From an uncultured Eggerthellaceae bacterium (GTDB lineage: Bacteria; Actinomycetota; Coriobacteriia; Coriobacteriales; Eggerthellaceae): 6,674 nt of DNA. Shown one piece after another: positions 1-6,143 of this stretch. A program made the position numbers and the translations under genes. The notes beneath the pieces are model-generated. The model saw nothing but the letters and a program-made list of their open reading frames with translations. It ran no database searches and was not told where the DNA came from. Numbering within the stretch: position 1 is the stretch's first letter; each line of letters opens with the position of its first letter. The stretch is from positions 1 to 6,674 of the forward strand of contig CAMPAJ010000090.1 in assembly GCA_946631805.1 (NCBI GenBank), given 5' to 3'.

Positions 1-1770
1 CGTCTCGCAGGAGATGCCGACTTGGCCCAAGACGATTTCGGCATGCTCGCAGGCAATCGGATCGTCGTCGATAACGAGCACGCTCAATTCGTGGGGGTTG
101 AGCTCGTCGTCGGCAATCTGCGCCCGGTTGCTCGGCGCCTCGTCAAGCGTGACGCTGACCGTGAACGTCGTCCCCTCGCCTTTCGTGCTCTCGACTTCGA
201 TGTGGCCGTTCATGAGCTCGACGATGCTCTTCGTGATGGGCAGCCCGAGGCCCGTGCTGCCGTACCTGTTCGTCGTCGTCGAATCTTCCTGGCTGAACGC
301 ATCGAAGATGTGCGGAAGGTATTCCTCGCTCATGCCGATGCCCGTGTCGGCCATGACGAGGCGCAGGGTGGACTTGCCGTCGAAATGCGCGGTTTCCTCG
401 ATGGTGAACAGCACCGACCCGCCCGAAGGCGTGAACTTAACCGCATTACCCAAGACGTTTATCATGACCTGGCGCAGTTTCACATCGTCGCCGATGTAGT
501 AGTCGTCGACTTTATTCTTGATGCGGCATTCGTAGCTCAGGCCCTTGTCGCGGCATTGCCCGCTTATGATCGTGTTGACCTGCTCGAGCACCTTCGGCAA
601 CGAGAATTCCTCGCGCTTGAGCACCATGCGCCCGCTCTCGATGCGGCTCATGTCCAGAATGTCGTTGATGATGTTGAGGAGGTGCTTGGCCGATACGCCG
701 ATTTTCTCCAGATGATCGCGTGTTCGCTCGGGTACGTCGGGATCGTTGAGCGCGATGTTGTTCAGGCCGATGATGGCGTTCATGGGCGTGCGTATCTCGT
801 GGCTCATGTTGCTCAGGAATGCGGTCTTTGCCTTGTTGGCCTGCTCAGCTACCGCAAGCGCCTCGCTGAGCGCCTGGCTTTGCTGCACGGCGCGGCGCGT
901 GTCGACGTCGACGTCGATGAAGCAGGCGCTTACCGAATGCACGACGTGGTCATCCCGATCTTCGGGGTGGCGCACGCCTGCGAACCGGACCATTTCGTAC
1001 GTTTCGCGGCCATGGCGCCTAACCATGTAGCGAAATCCTATGACGCGTTGAGCCTTGAGCCCCTCACGTATGGAATCGGGCTGGATGAACTGCAGGAACT
1101 CGTCGCGATATTCGTCGGTTACGTTCGCGTTGGCATATGCGGTAACCGCCTCGAGGTACGAAAAATGCTCGCCAACCTTGAAACCGTTGTCCACGTCGGC
1201 ATGCGATTGGTAGCACACGCCTTCGTTCTTGTCGAGCTCGAGGTAGTACACGCTCCAATAATCCGACGCGAGCGCCGTGATCATCTTGGACTGCTGCTCG
1301 TGCAGCCTCTCCTGCACCTCGAGTTGCTCTTCCAGGGCCTTCCGATGCAGCAGCTCCTCCTGCTTGCCCCGCATCTCGGCTTCGGCCGCCTTGACGGCCA
1401 TGGTCTCCGTCACGTCGACGCATAACCCGAGCGTGCACAATCGACCTTGGTTATCCACGTATTTCTGCTTCGTCGTCTGGAAGTGACGGGGGTTTCCGGC
1501 CGCATCGGGCACGTCCTCGAAGAACGTGTAGGGACCGTCAAGCGTGAGCGCCTTCTTGTCGTCCTCGACGAAATGAGCCGCTGTTTCGGGGTCGAAAATC
1601 TGAAAATCAGTCAAGCCCACGACCCCGTCGGGAGTTTCCTTATGCGCATAGTCGGCGAAAGATTGGCTACATGCCAAGTAGATGCCCGTCTTAGCATCCT
1701 TCGAGAACGTCATGGCAGGCAGATTGTCAAGCAGCGAGGTCACAGCGTTGAGCTTAGCCAAGTTTTCCAT
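1..1770 (-). CDS. PAS-type hybrid sensor histidine kinase, 3' end cut by window
   Basis: A cytoplasmic hybrid histidine kinase that would autophosphorylate on His and pass the phosphate to its own receiver domain. 590 residues are visible and the frame is still open at position 1. Order: PAS-like domain (about 10-122); a Glu/Gln-rich probable coiled coil (about 122-165); a second sensor domain containing DYWSVYYLELDKNEGVCY (170-187); a linker (about 290-315); HisKA with SNMSHEIRTPMN, phospho-accepting His324; HATPase_c with N-box Asn442, G1 box DTGIG (Asp475), F box FDAFSQED (489-496) and G2 box GSTGLGLP (504-511); then a receiver beginning VLVIDDDP (acidic triad 568-570). The receiver's phospho-Asp lies beyond the window, as would any further receiver or Hpt domain. 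No membrane segment or signal peptide is seen, so it should sense a cytosolic cue. The ATG at 1770 is supported by AAAGGA about 9 bases upstream. It lies 101 bases after the phosphotransferase gene on the same strand. The ligand cannot be read from the sequence. Confidence 0.95.
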   Translation of the reverse strand, partial: MENLAKLNAVTSLLDNLPAMTFSKDAKTGIYLACSQSFADYAHKETPDGVVGLTDFQIFDPETAAHFVEDDKKALTLDGPYTFFEDVPDAAGNPRHFQTTKQKYVDNQGRLCTLGLCVDVTETMAVKAAEAEMRGKQEELLHRKALEEQLEVQERLHEQQSKMITALASDYWSVYYLELDKNEGVCYQSHADVDNGFKVGEHFSYLEAVTAYANANVTDEYRDEFLQFIQPDSIREGLKAQRVIGFRYMVRRHGRETYEMVRFAGVRHPEDRDDHVVHSVSACFIDVDVDTRRAVQQSQALSEALAVAEQANKAKTAFLSNMSHEIRTPMNAIIGLNNIALNDPDVPERTRDHLEKIGVSAKHLLNIINDILDMSRIESGRMVLKREEFSLPKVLEQVNTIISGQCRDKGLSYECRIKNKVDDYYIGDDVKLRQVMINVLGNAVKFTPSGGSVLFTIEETAHFDGKSTLRLVMADTGIGMSEEYLPHIFDAFSQEDSTTTNRYGSTGLGLPITKSIVELMNGHIEVESTKGEGTTFTVSVTLDEAPSNRAQIADDELNPHELSVLVIDDDPIACEHAEIVLGQVGISCET

Positions 1771-1829
1771 ACTCGACCGTCCTTTGCAAATACTCGTGAA
1801 TAGCCGTCTGCATCACGTTCCTGCTTGTA

Positions 1830-1843
1830 GGCCCCGAAGGACC
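1830..1843 (-). other. Short C(UUCG)G hairpin between ppk2 and the kinase gene
   Basis: Read on the minus strand this is GGTCC-TTCG-GGGCC: a 5-bp stem (one G-U pair) closed by the very stable C(UUCG)G tetraloop, starting 28 bases after the phosphotransferase stop. No T-run follows, so it is not a standard intrinsic terminator. It could be an mRNA-stabilising or processing hairpin in a joint transcript, or chance. Confidence 0.3.
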
Positions 1844-1871
1844 AGAAAACGACGTTCTAATGGTTAGTGTC

Positions 1872-2753
1872 CTATTTTTGTCCCAGTTCCTGCATGAGGC
1901 GTTCGCGGCACGACGCCATTTCCGCCAAGTCCTCCTCGCTCATATGCGGGAATTTGGGGTCGCAGTCGCCGAGCACCCCGACAACAGCCTCGCTCACAAG
2001 CCAACGTGCGAACCACTTCTGGTCGGCGGGGATGATGTACCAGGGCGCGTGCTCGGTGGACGTGTTCGCGATAGCCTCTTGGAATGCGTTCATGTAGGCA
2101 GGCCAAAGAGCACGGTCGTCCAAATCGCCCGCCGTGAACTTCCAGTTCTTCTCGGGCGTATCGATGCGCTCGAGGAAGCGCTTGCACTGCTCGTCGCGGC
2201 CCACGTTCAGGAATATCTTCAGCAGGCGGTAACCATTCTCGTACAAATACTCCTCGAAATCGCGTATTTGGCGATACCGCATGTCGAAGAACTCGTCCTC
2301 GGGCATGTCGAGGCAACGGGCGGGCATGGCATACGTCTTTCGCAGGTCCTTAACACGTACGACGAGCACGTCTTCGTAGTACGAGCGGTTGAAGATGGCG
2401 ATGTTGCCGCGCTGGGGAAGGTTCTTGATCGCGCGCCACAGGTAATCGTGGGCGAGCTCTTCCTTCGAAGGCGTTTTGAACCCGTATACGTTCACGCCCT
2501 GGGGGTTGACGCCGCTCATGACGTGCTTGATGGTCGAATCCTTGCCGGCAGCGTCCATGGCCTGCAGCATTATGACGACGCCCTCGCGTCCGTCGGCATA
2601 GAGCTTCTCCTGAAGCTCGGCCATGAGTTGGGTGTTCTTCGCGGTAAGATCCGCGAATTCGGCCTTGCGCTTCTTGTCGGCCTTGGCGTGCGTTGGATAC
2701 TTTGACAAATCGAACGAACCCGTACCATCGTAACGGCACTCTTCCAGCTTCAT
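1872..2753 (-). CDS. ppk2: PPK2-family polyphosphate:nucleotide phosphotransferase
   Basis: A 293-residue cytosolic PPK2-family kinase, which moves phosphate between inorganic polyphosphate and nucleotides. Visible motifs: Walker A-like loop LQAMDAAGKDST (63-74; Asp67, Lys71), the conserved SGVNPQGVNVYGFKTPS segment (80-96), Walker B-like block NIAIFNRSYYEDVLVVRV (117-134), a lid region KRFLERIDTPEKNWKF (191-206), and TSTEHAPWYIIPADQKW (231-247). The length and the last block resemble the class that phosphorylates AMP as well as ADP (TIGR03709-like), but nucleotide preference is inferred from family resemblance only. The frame is open 72 codons further upstream. I chose the ATG at 2753 because AGGAGG sits 5 bases before it, family proteins begin here, and a TATAAT box lies inside the extension. 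The downstream neighbour on the same strand is the sensor kinase, so a two-gene transcript is possible. No PPK1 or exopolyphosphatase gene is in view. Confidence 0.95.
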   Translation of the reverse strand: MKLEECRYDGTGSFDLSKYPTHAKADKKRKAEFADLTAKNTQLMAELQEKLYADGREGVVIMLQAMDAAGKDSTIKHVMSGVNPQGVNVYGFKTPSKEELAHDYLWRAIKNLPQRGNIAIFNRSYYEDVLVVRVKDLRKTYAMPARCLDMPEDEFFDMRYRQIRDFEEYLYENGYRLLKIFLNVGRDEQCKRFLERIDTPEKNWKFTAGDLDDRALWPAYMNAFQEAIANTSTEHAPWYIIPADQKWFARWLVSEAVVGVLGDCDPKFPHMSEEDLAEMASCRERLMQELGQK

Positions 2754-2802
2754 GTGCGCCTCCTGCAACGCGGTTGTTATCTGGACGTTCTCTAATTTCG
2801 CA

Positions 2803-2808
2803 ATTATA
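2803..2808 (-). promoter_or_regulatory. Putative -10 box for ppk2 (TATAAT)
   Basis: A perfect TATAAT on the minus strand, 50 bases upstream of the ppk2 ATG, would start transcription near 2796 and give a leader of about 43 bases. No good TTGACA-like -35 lies at the usual distance, so it may be activator-dependent or weak. It also argues against the longer in-frame N-terminus of the ppk2 frame. Confidence 0.5.
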
Positions 2809-2882
2809 CCCCACGTGAATAACTTGAGATACGGAACTACGCGAATGAAACCCGTCGAGCAAACGAGCGATTGATGTTTCGA

Positions 2883-2911
2883 TTCCAAAATGTGCGCGAA
2901 AGGACTACAAT
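2883..2911 (+). promoter_or_regulatory. Putative promoter for the exported-protein gene
   Basis: TTCCAA (2883-2888) and TACAAT (2906-2911) are separated by 17 bases. The -10 matches 5 of 6 consensus bases and the -35 only 3 of 6. Transcription from here would leave a leader of roughly 140 bases that includes the whole 2933-3024 inverted repeat. Confidence 0.35.
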
Positions 2912-2932
2912 CAGGACAACGGCATCGGAGCC

Positions 2933-3024
2933 AAGCAATCGCCAGCTCTGAGTAGCCCATGGCGCGCATAAGAACCGCAATCGAACCATCCGCACGTATG
3001 ACGTCCTGCTCTTCGCGATTGCTT
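2933..3024 (+). repeat. 10-bp inverted repeat in the leader, possible RNA stem
   Basis: AAGCAATCGC at 2933-2942 is exactly complementary to GCGATTGCTT at 3015-3024, with 72 bases between. The second arm can alternatively pair for 7 bp with GCAATCG at 2977-2983. It ends 24 bases before the ribosome-binding site of the next gene. It could enclose a structured leader RNA, or the arms could be DNA sites for a dimeric regulator. It matches no riboswitch class that I recognise. Confidence 0.35.
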
Positions 3025-3059
3025 TAGACACCGCAAGGCGCTGAGCCGAAGGAGGAGCT

Positions 3060-4280
3060 ATGCGAGCGAGAGGGAAACTCATCAACAGTGCAGCGATCCT
3101 AATGCTAGGCGTGCTTCTCTTGGCATTTCCCTTCCTCGGCCTCACGGCATATGCAGCCGATGAGACAGCAAGCGCCGAAACCGGTTCATCGCAGCTTCAA
3201 GCTGGCCAGACCGAAGCGACCACCCAGCCCAGTTCCGAAATCGCGCAAACGTCTGAAGGGACGGCCAGATCGGGCTCGAGTGTAAAAGCCGGTGCGACAA
3301 CTGGCTCAGCGACCAAGGCGACCACGACATCCAAAGCAAAGCGCATCATCAAAAAGAAACGCCAGACCATCAAGGTCCCACAGGAAATCTACGGCGTCGC
3401 CGTGAAAGCCCCCTCGTTTACCATCAAGGCGAAATCGAAGACGAGGCGCTCCTACAAGTCCAACCGCCCCTCCATTGCAAAGGTGAATTCCAAGGGCAAG
3501 GTCACCATCGGCAAGAAGGCCGGCGTTGCTACGATCACGATCACGGCGCGGGAAACCGCGAGGTACAAGAAGGCTACCAAGAAAGTAAAGATTAGGGTCA
3601 CGGCGTATCGCAAGACCATCGGGCGCCTCGCCCACTCGGCAGCCAACTATGACGGACGCCGAGGCGACAGGGGCGGCGAATCGAGCGTCAGGAGCTACTG
3701 GGACTTCGGCTGGAACTTCATCGTAAGGTGCACCGATCCCTACATTGCCGAACGTGCAGCGACTGCGGTCCGCTACATCGTTGGGAACAAATACTTGGGA
3801 TACAATGGCTGCTTCCCGACGAGCCAGGCCAACGTGACCAAGCGCGCATCTATTTACAGAGCCGTCGTCAAGGCGACCGGCAAGAACCCGACGTACGACG
3901 ACCTGAAGAAGATCAAGAACGTCAAGCAGTACGGCGATACGTCGTGCACGCCCACGCTGCTCGCCGGCTATTGGCTGTACTACGATATGAGCGACCAGCT
4001 CAACCTCAAATGGTACCCTCCCTACAACAAGAAGGCCTACAAATACTACTGCGGAGCTCCCAACGTCGAGTACCATCAGCTCGAAACTTGTATCAGGGCC
4101 GTCAACGCCAAGTACACCAAGGCAGGCAAGCTCGCTCCGTTCAAGATCATCTACATACCCCGCGCCAACCGCAGCTCGTTCTTCAGCAGGTCGAGCGTCA
4201 TGAAGAACCTTCGTCGCGGCGACATCATCTGCTACTGCCCCAACCCGAACCGCAACGGGCATACGGCAATGATGATGTAG
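3060..4280 (+). CDS. Secreted Ig-like (Big_2-type) protein with Cys/His amidase-like domain
   Basis: A 406-residue exported protein. The ATG is preceded by AAGGAGG four bases upstream. Residues 1-32 form a signal peptide: Arg/Lys start, hydrophobic core about 8-28, AYA cleavage motif at 30-32. Residues 33-92 are a Ser/Thr/Gln-rich linker. Residues about 100-183 are very Lys-rich and fit a bacterial Ig-like group 2 fold (SIAKVNSKGKVTIGKKAGVATITITA). From about 190 a domain with GDRGGESSVRSYWDFGWNF (202-220) resembles the NlpC/P60- or CHAP-like endopeptidases or amidases often found after such modules. GDTSCTPTLLAGYW (292-305) would carry the nucleophile Cys296, and GDIICYCPNPNRNGHTA (387-403) the His401. 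The protein stops five residues after that His, so the usual third polar residue is missing and activity is uncertain. A cell-wall role is inferred. No LPXTG or other anchor is seen, so it is probably released or held by its basic domain. It appears monocistronic. Confidence 0.85.
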   Translation: MRARGKLINSAAILMLGVLLLAFPFLGLTAYAADETASAETGSSQLQAGQTEATTQPSSEIAQTSEGTARSGSSVKAGATTGSATKATTTSKAKRIIKKKRQTIKVPQEIYGVAVKAPSFTIKAKSKTRRSYKSNRPSIAKVNSKGKVTIGKKAGVATITITARETARYKKATKKVKIRVTAYRKTIGRLAHSAANYDGRRGDRGGESSVRSYWDFGWNFIVRCTDPYIAERAATAVRYIVGNKYLGYNGCFPTSQANVTKRASIYRAVVKATGKNPTYDDLKKIKNVKQYGDTSCTPTLLAGYWLYYDMSDQLNLKWYPPYNKKAYKYYCGAPNVEYHQLETCIRAVNAKYTKAGKLAPFKIIYIPRANRSSFFSRSSVMKNLRRGDIICYCPNPNRNGHTAMMM

Positions 4281-4285
4281 CCTCG

Positions 4286-4310
4286 AGCTTGCGGTTCGGC
4301 AGCGCAAGCT
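4286..4310 (+). terminator. Hairpin after the exported-protein gene, possible terminator
   Basis: AGCTTGCG (4286-4293) and CGCAAGCT (4303-4310) form a perfect 8-bp stem with a 9-base loop, five bases after the stop codon. No T-run follows on either strand, so it could aid Rho-dependent termination or protect the 3' end rather than act as a classical intrinsic terminator. Confidence 0.4.
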
Positions 4311-4356
4311 AACCGTAACCAAGCGTGGTACATACAATCTTGTTGGATGCATCCGC

Positions 4357-4408
4357 GTCATCATTGGGGACATACATGACATATGAAACGTATGTCCCTA
4401 ATGATGAC
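4357..4408. repeat. 19-bp near-perfect inverted repeat (REP/MITE-like)
   Basis: The arms 4357-4375 and 4390-4408 are complementary at 18 of 19 positions. The exception (4366 against 4399) is G opposite T, which would be a G-U pair in RNA. The loop is 14 bases. The arms contain GGGGACATAC and GTATGTCCC. It lies between the exported-protein gene and glmM, has no T-run, and looks like an intergenic palindromic repeat rather than a terminator. Copy number in the genome cannot be seen from here. Confidence 0.7.
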
Positions 4409-4481
4409 AATGACGTGATGTGCGGTCCGTCATCTTTGCGATGAAGAATTAATAGCGCCGAAACCTCGCTTCGTACAGCAA

Positions 4482-4490
4482 TAGTATTAT
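4482..4490 (+). promoter_or_regulatory. Candidate -10 element(s) for glmM
   Basis: In an AT-rich patch, TAGTAT (4482-4487) and TATTAT (4485-4490) each fit a -10 box and would give a leader of about 45-50 bases. No convincing -35 stands 16-18 bases upstream of either, so this is only a positional guess for the glmM promoter. Confidence 0.25.
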
Positions 4491-4531
4491 GTAGTGAGTT
4501 TTGAACACTACCAAGTAACCGTATGAATTCG

Positions 4532-4536
4532 AAAGG
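4532..4536 (+). promoter_or_regulatory. Ribosome-binding site that decides the glmM start
   Basis: AAAGG lies 7 bases before the ATG at 4544. The in-frame ATG at 4523 has no purine-rich site before it and would add seven residues not found in the family, so the 4544 start is preferred. Confidence 0.6.
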
Positions 4537-4543
4537 CTCCCCT

Positions 4544-5884
4544 ATGGCACGTATGTTTGGAACCGACGGCGTCCGCGGCGTCGCCAATATCGAACTGACC
4601 TGCGAGACCGCCTTCCGCCTGGGCCAGGCGGCGGTGCGCTTCCAGGGCCCGAAGGTCCTCGTGGGCAAGGACACGCGCCTCTCGGGCGACATGCTCGAGG
4701 CCGCCGTGTGCGCGGGCGTGGCCAGCATGGGCGGCGACGCGCTGCTCGCAGGCGTCATCCCCACCCCGGCCGTGGCGCTGCTGGCCCGCCAGCTCGGCTG
4801 CGACGGCGGCATCGTCATCTCGGCCAGCCACAACCCGCCCGAGTACAACGGCATCAAGCTCTTCGACGCCGAGGGCTTCAAGCTGCCCGACGAGGTGGAG
4901 GACCGCATCCAGGCCGCCATCGAGGCGGGCACGCTCGACGAGGGGCGCCCCTCAGGCGACGCGGTCGGGCGCATCGTGGAGGTCCCCGACGCGGTGGAGC
5001 GCTACGTCGCCCACGCCGTGGGGTCCGTGCGCGCCCAGGGCGCGGGCCTGGAGGGCATGAGGGTCGCGCTCGACTGCGGGCACGGCGCGAGCTGCGTGTC
5101 GAGCCCGGAGGCCCTGCGCCAGCTCGGCGCCGAGGTCGTGGCCGTCAACGAGGGCTACACCGGAACCGACATCAACGTCGAGTGCGGCTCGACCAACCTC
5201 GGGCCGCTCAAGGCCCTCGTGGCCGAGTGCGGCGCCGACGTCGGCATCGCCCACGACGGCGACGCCGACCGCGTGATGCTCGTGGACGCCGAGGGCCGCG
5301 AGATCGACGGCGACATGATGGAGGCGGTCCTCGCCCTGGACATGAAGTCGCGCGGCTGCCTGCCCAACGACACGGTGGTCTCCACCGTCATGTGCAACCT
5401 GGGCTTCGTGAGGAAGATGGCCTCCGAGGGCGTGACCGTCGTGCAGACCAAGGTCGGCGACCGCTACGTGCTCGAGGAGATGCGCGCGCACGGCCACGCC
5501 GTGGGCGGCGAGCAGTCCGGCCACGTGATCCTGCTCGACTACAACTCCACCGGCGACGGCCTGATGACCGCGGTGCAGTTCCTGGCCGCGATGCGCAGGC
5601 TCGGCATGTCGGCATCGGACGCCTCGCGGGTCTTCGAGCGCTACCCCCAGGAGCTCATCAACGTGCGCGTGAGCGACAAGTCCGCCGTGGCCGGCAACGC
5701 GGCGGTGGCCGCGGCCGTGGCGGCCGCCGAGGAGGCCATGGGAGACACCGGCCGCGTGCTGCTGCGCCCGTCGGGCACCGAGCCGCTCGTGCGCGTGATG
5801 GTCGAGGCGGCCTCCGCCGAGGACTGCGCGCGCCACTGCCGCGCCATCGCCGACGTGGTCCAGGCCGAGCTGGGGCTCGAATAG
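4544..5884 (+). CDS. glmM: Phosphoglucosamine mutase GlmM
   Basis: Cytosolic enzyme converting glucosamine-6-phosphate to glucosamine-1-phosphate, the step before GlmU in UDP-GlcNAc synthesis for peptidoglycan. The 446 residues match the usual GlmM length and carry all hallmarks of the alpha-D-phosphohexomutase family: FGTDGVRGVAN (5-15), the phosphoserine loop ISASHNPPEYNG (92-103, active Ser95), the metal-binding loop DGDADR (238-243), the sugar-binding loop GGEQSGH (321-327) and the phosphate-binding loop RPSGTEPLVRVMVE (408-421). Like other GlmMs it should need phosphorylation of the active serine. The start at 4544 is set by AAAGG 7 bases upstream. Base use is odd: counting start and stop, 6 of the first 17 codons end in A or T, but only 6 of the remaining 430, and GC in the body is around 70% or more, clearly above the neighbours. 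The gene stands alone between two palindromes and has a terminator 75 bases downstream. The next gene, nagB, consumes the same substrate in the opposite direction. Confidence 0.97.
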   Translation: MARMFGTDGVRGVANIELTCETAFRLGQAAVRFQGPKVLVGKDTRLSGDMLEAAVCAGVASMGGDALLAGVIPTPAVALLARQLGCDGGIVISASHNPPEYNGIKLFDAEGFKLPDEVEDRIQAAIEAGTLDEGRPSGDAVGRIVEVPDAVERYVAHAVGSVRAQGAGLEGMRVALDCGHGASCVSSPEALRQLGAEVVAVNEGYTGTDINVECGSTNLGPLKALVAECGADVGIAHDGDADRVMLVDAEGREIDGDMMEAVLALDMKSRGCLPNDTVVSTVMCNLGFVRKMASEGVTVVQTKVGDRYVLEEMRAHGHAVGGEQSGHVILLDYNSTGDGLMTAVQFLAAMRRLGMSASDASRVFERYPQELINVRVSDKSAVAGNAAVAAAVAAAEEAMGDTGRVLLRPSGTEPLVRVMVEAASAEDCARHCRAIADVVQAELGLE

Positions 5885-5894
5885 GCACGCAGAA

Positions 5895-5912
5895 GGCCCG
5901 CCCCGCCGGGCC
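5895..5912 (+). other. GC-rich hairpin just after glmM
   Basis: GGCCCG (5895-5900) pairs with CGGGCC (5907-5912) around a 6-base loop, 10 bases after the glmM stop, and GC-rich sequence continues to about 5925. No T-run follows. It may stabilise the 3' end or act together with the stronger hairpin at 5959. Confidence 0.35.
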
Positions 5913-5958
5913 GGCGCCGCGGAGCGCTTGCACTGCCTAGCAAATCAATCGCAATCTT

Positions 5959-5990
5959 GGGAACCCGGCCCTCACGCCGGGTTCCCTGCT
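5959..5990 (+). terminator. Probable transcription terminator of glmM
   Basis: GGGAACCCGGC (5959-5969) and GCCGGGTTCCC (5976-5986) form a perfect 11-bp, GC-rich stem with a 6-base loop, followed by the weakly T-rich TGCTT. The position, 75 bases after the glmM stop and ahead of the nagB promoter region, fits termination of the glmM transcript. The poor T-run keeps confidence moderate. Confidence 0.65.
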
Positions 5991-5994
5991 TCAT

Positions 5995-6056
5995 GTGAAA
6001 TGGGGTCGTAGCCGTTTTCACATTGCGATGTGAAAACGGCTACGACCCCATTTCAC
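5995..6056. repeat. 29-bp perfect palindrome with 4-base loop (REP/MITE-like)
   Basis: The arm 5995-6023 is perfectly complementary to 6028-6056, with TGCG as the loop. One U-G and one A-T pair can extend the stem outward. Each arm is itself bounded by GTGAAA at one end and TTTTCAC at the other, giving a nested inverted structure around GGGGTCGTAGCC. It has no T-run and codes for nothing. The form suggests a palindromic intergenic repeat or the fused ends of a small mobile element. Confidence 0.8.
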
Positions 6057-6102
6057 GTTCCCGATTGTTAACCATACGTTTCGTACCTCACAGGCACATC
6101 CG

Positions 6103-6131
6103 CTGAGTTTCCTCACTTGCGTTACTATACT
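6103..6131 (+). promoter_or_regulatory. Putative nagB promoter
   Basis: CTGAGT (6103-6108) and TATACT (6126-6131) are 17 bases apart. The -10 matches 5 of 6 consensus bases and the -35 only 3 of 6. Transcription would start near 6138 and produce a leader of about 95 bases containing the terminator and its competitor stem. Confidence 0.4.
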
Positions 6132-6143
6132 AATTTAGGTTCA

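Larger units (their letters stand above)
2754..3059. other. Divergent intergenic region (306 bases)
   Basis: This gap separates the minus-strand ppk2 from the plus-strand exported-protein gene. It holds a TATAAT box for ppk2, a weaker promoter-like pair for the plus-strand gene, a 10-bp inverted repeat with a 72-base spacer, and four copies of CAATCG or its complement (2868, 2936, 2978, 3016). Open frames through it have no ribosome-binding site or recognisable protein content, so I see no gene here. Confidence 0.7.

Noticed and set aside
22..1425. A 467-codon open frame on the plus strand
   Set aside because: It is antisense to the histidine kinase, whose minus-strand frame contains all the kinase motifs. 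The plus-strand product is a Val/Leu/Ala/His-rich shadow with no recognisable domain.
2754..2969. A 72-residue N-terminal extension of the PPK2 frame
   Set aside because: The ATG at 2753 has a strong ribosome-binding site, the conserved family begins there, and the extension contains a TATAAT box and no family-like sequence.
2837..3145. A 102-codon minus-strand frame overlapping the start of the exported-protein gene
   Set aside because: It has no good ribosome-binding site, an unremarkable composition, and overlaps a well-supported signal peptide on the other strand.
3306..4382. A 358-codon minus-strand frame opposite the exported-protein gene
   Set aside because: It is a GC-driven antisense shadow, rich in Val/Arg/Gly/Ala without domains, while the plus strand has signal peptide, Ig-like and hydrolase motifs.
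4523..4543. An upstream in-frame ATG for glmM
   Set aside because: It adds seven residues without a ribosome-binding site, whereas the 4544 ATG has AAAGG at proper spacing and gives the normal family start.
4708..5940. Long plus-strand frame (410 codons) and minus-strand frame (4952-5836) inside glmM
   Set aside because: Both are shadows created by the extreme GC3 of glmM; the first is mostly Arg/Gly/Ala, and neither has motifs or a start signal.
5995..6056. The long palindrome read as a glmM terminator or CRISPR repeat
   Set aside because: It has no T-run on either strand and occurs once with no spacer-repeat pattern; a better-placed terminator lies at 5959-5986.
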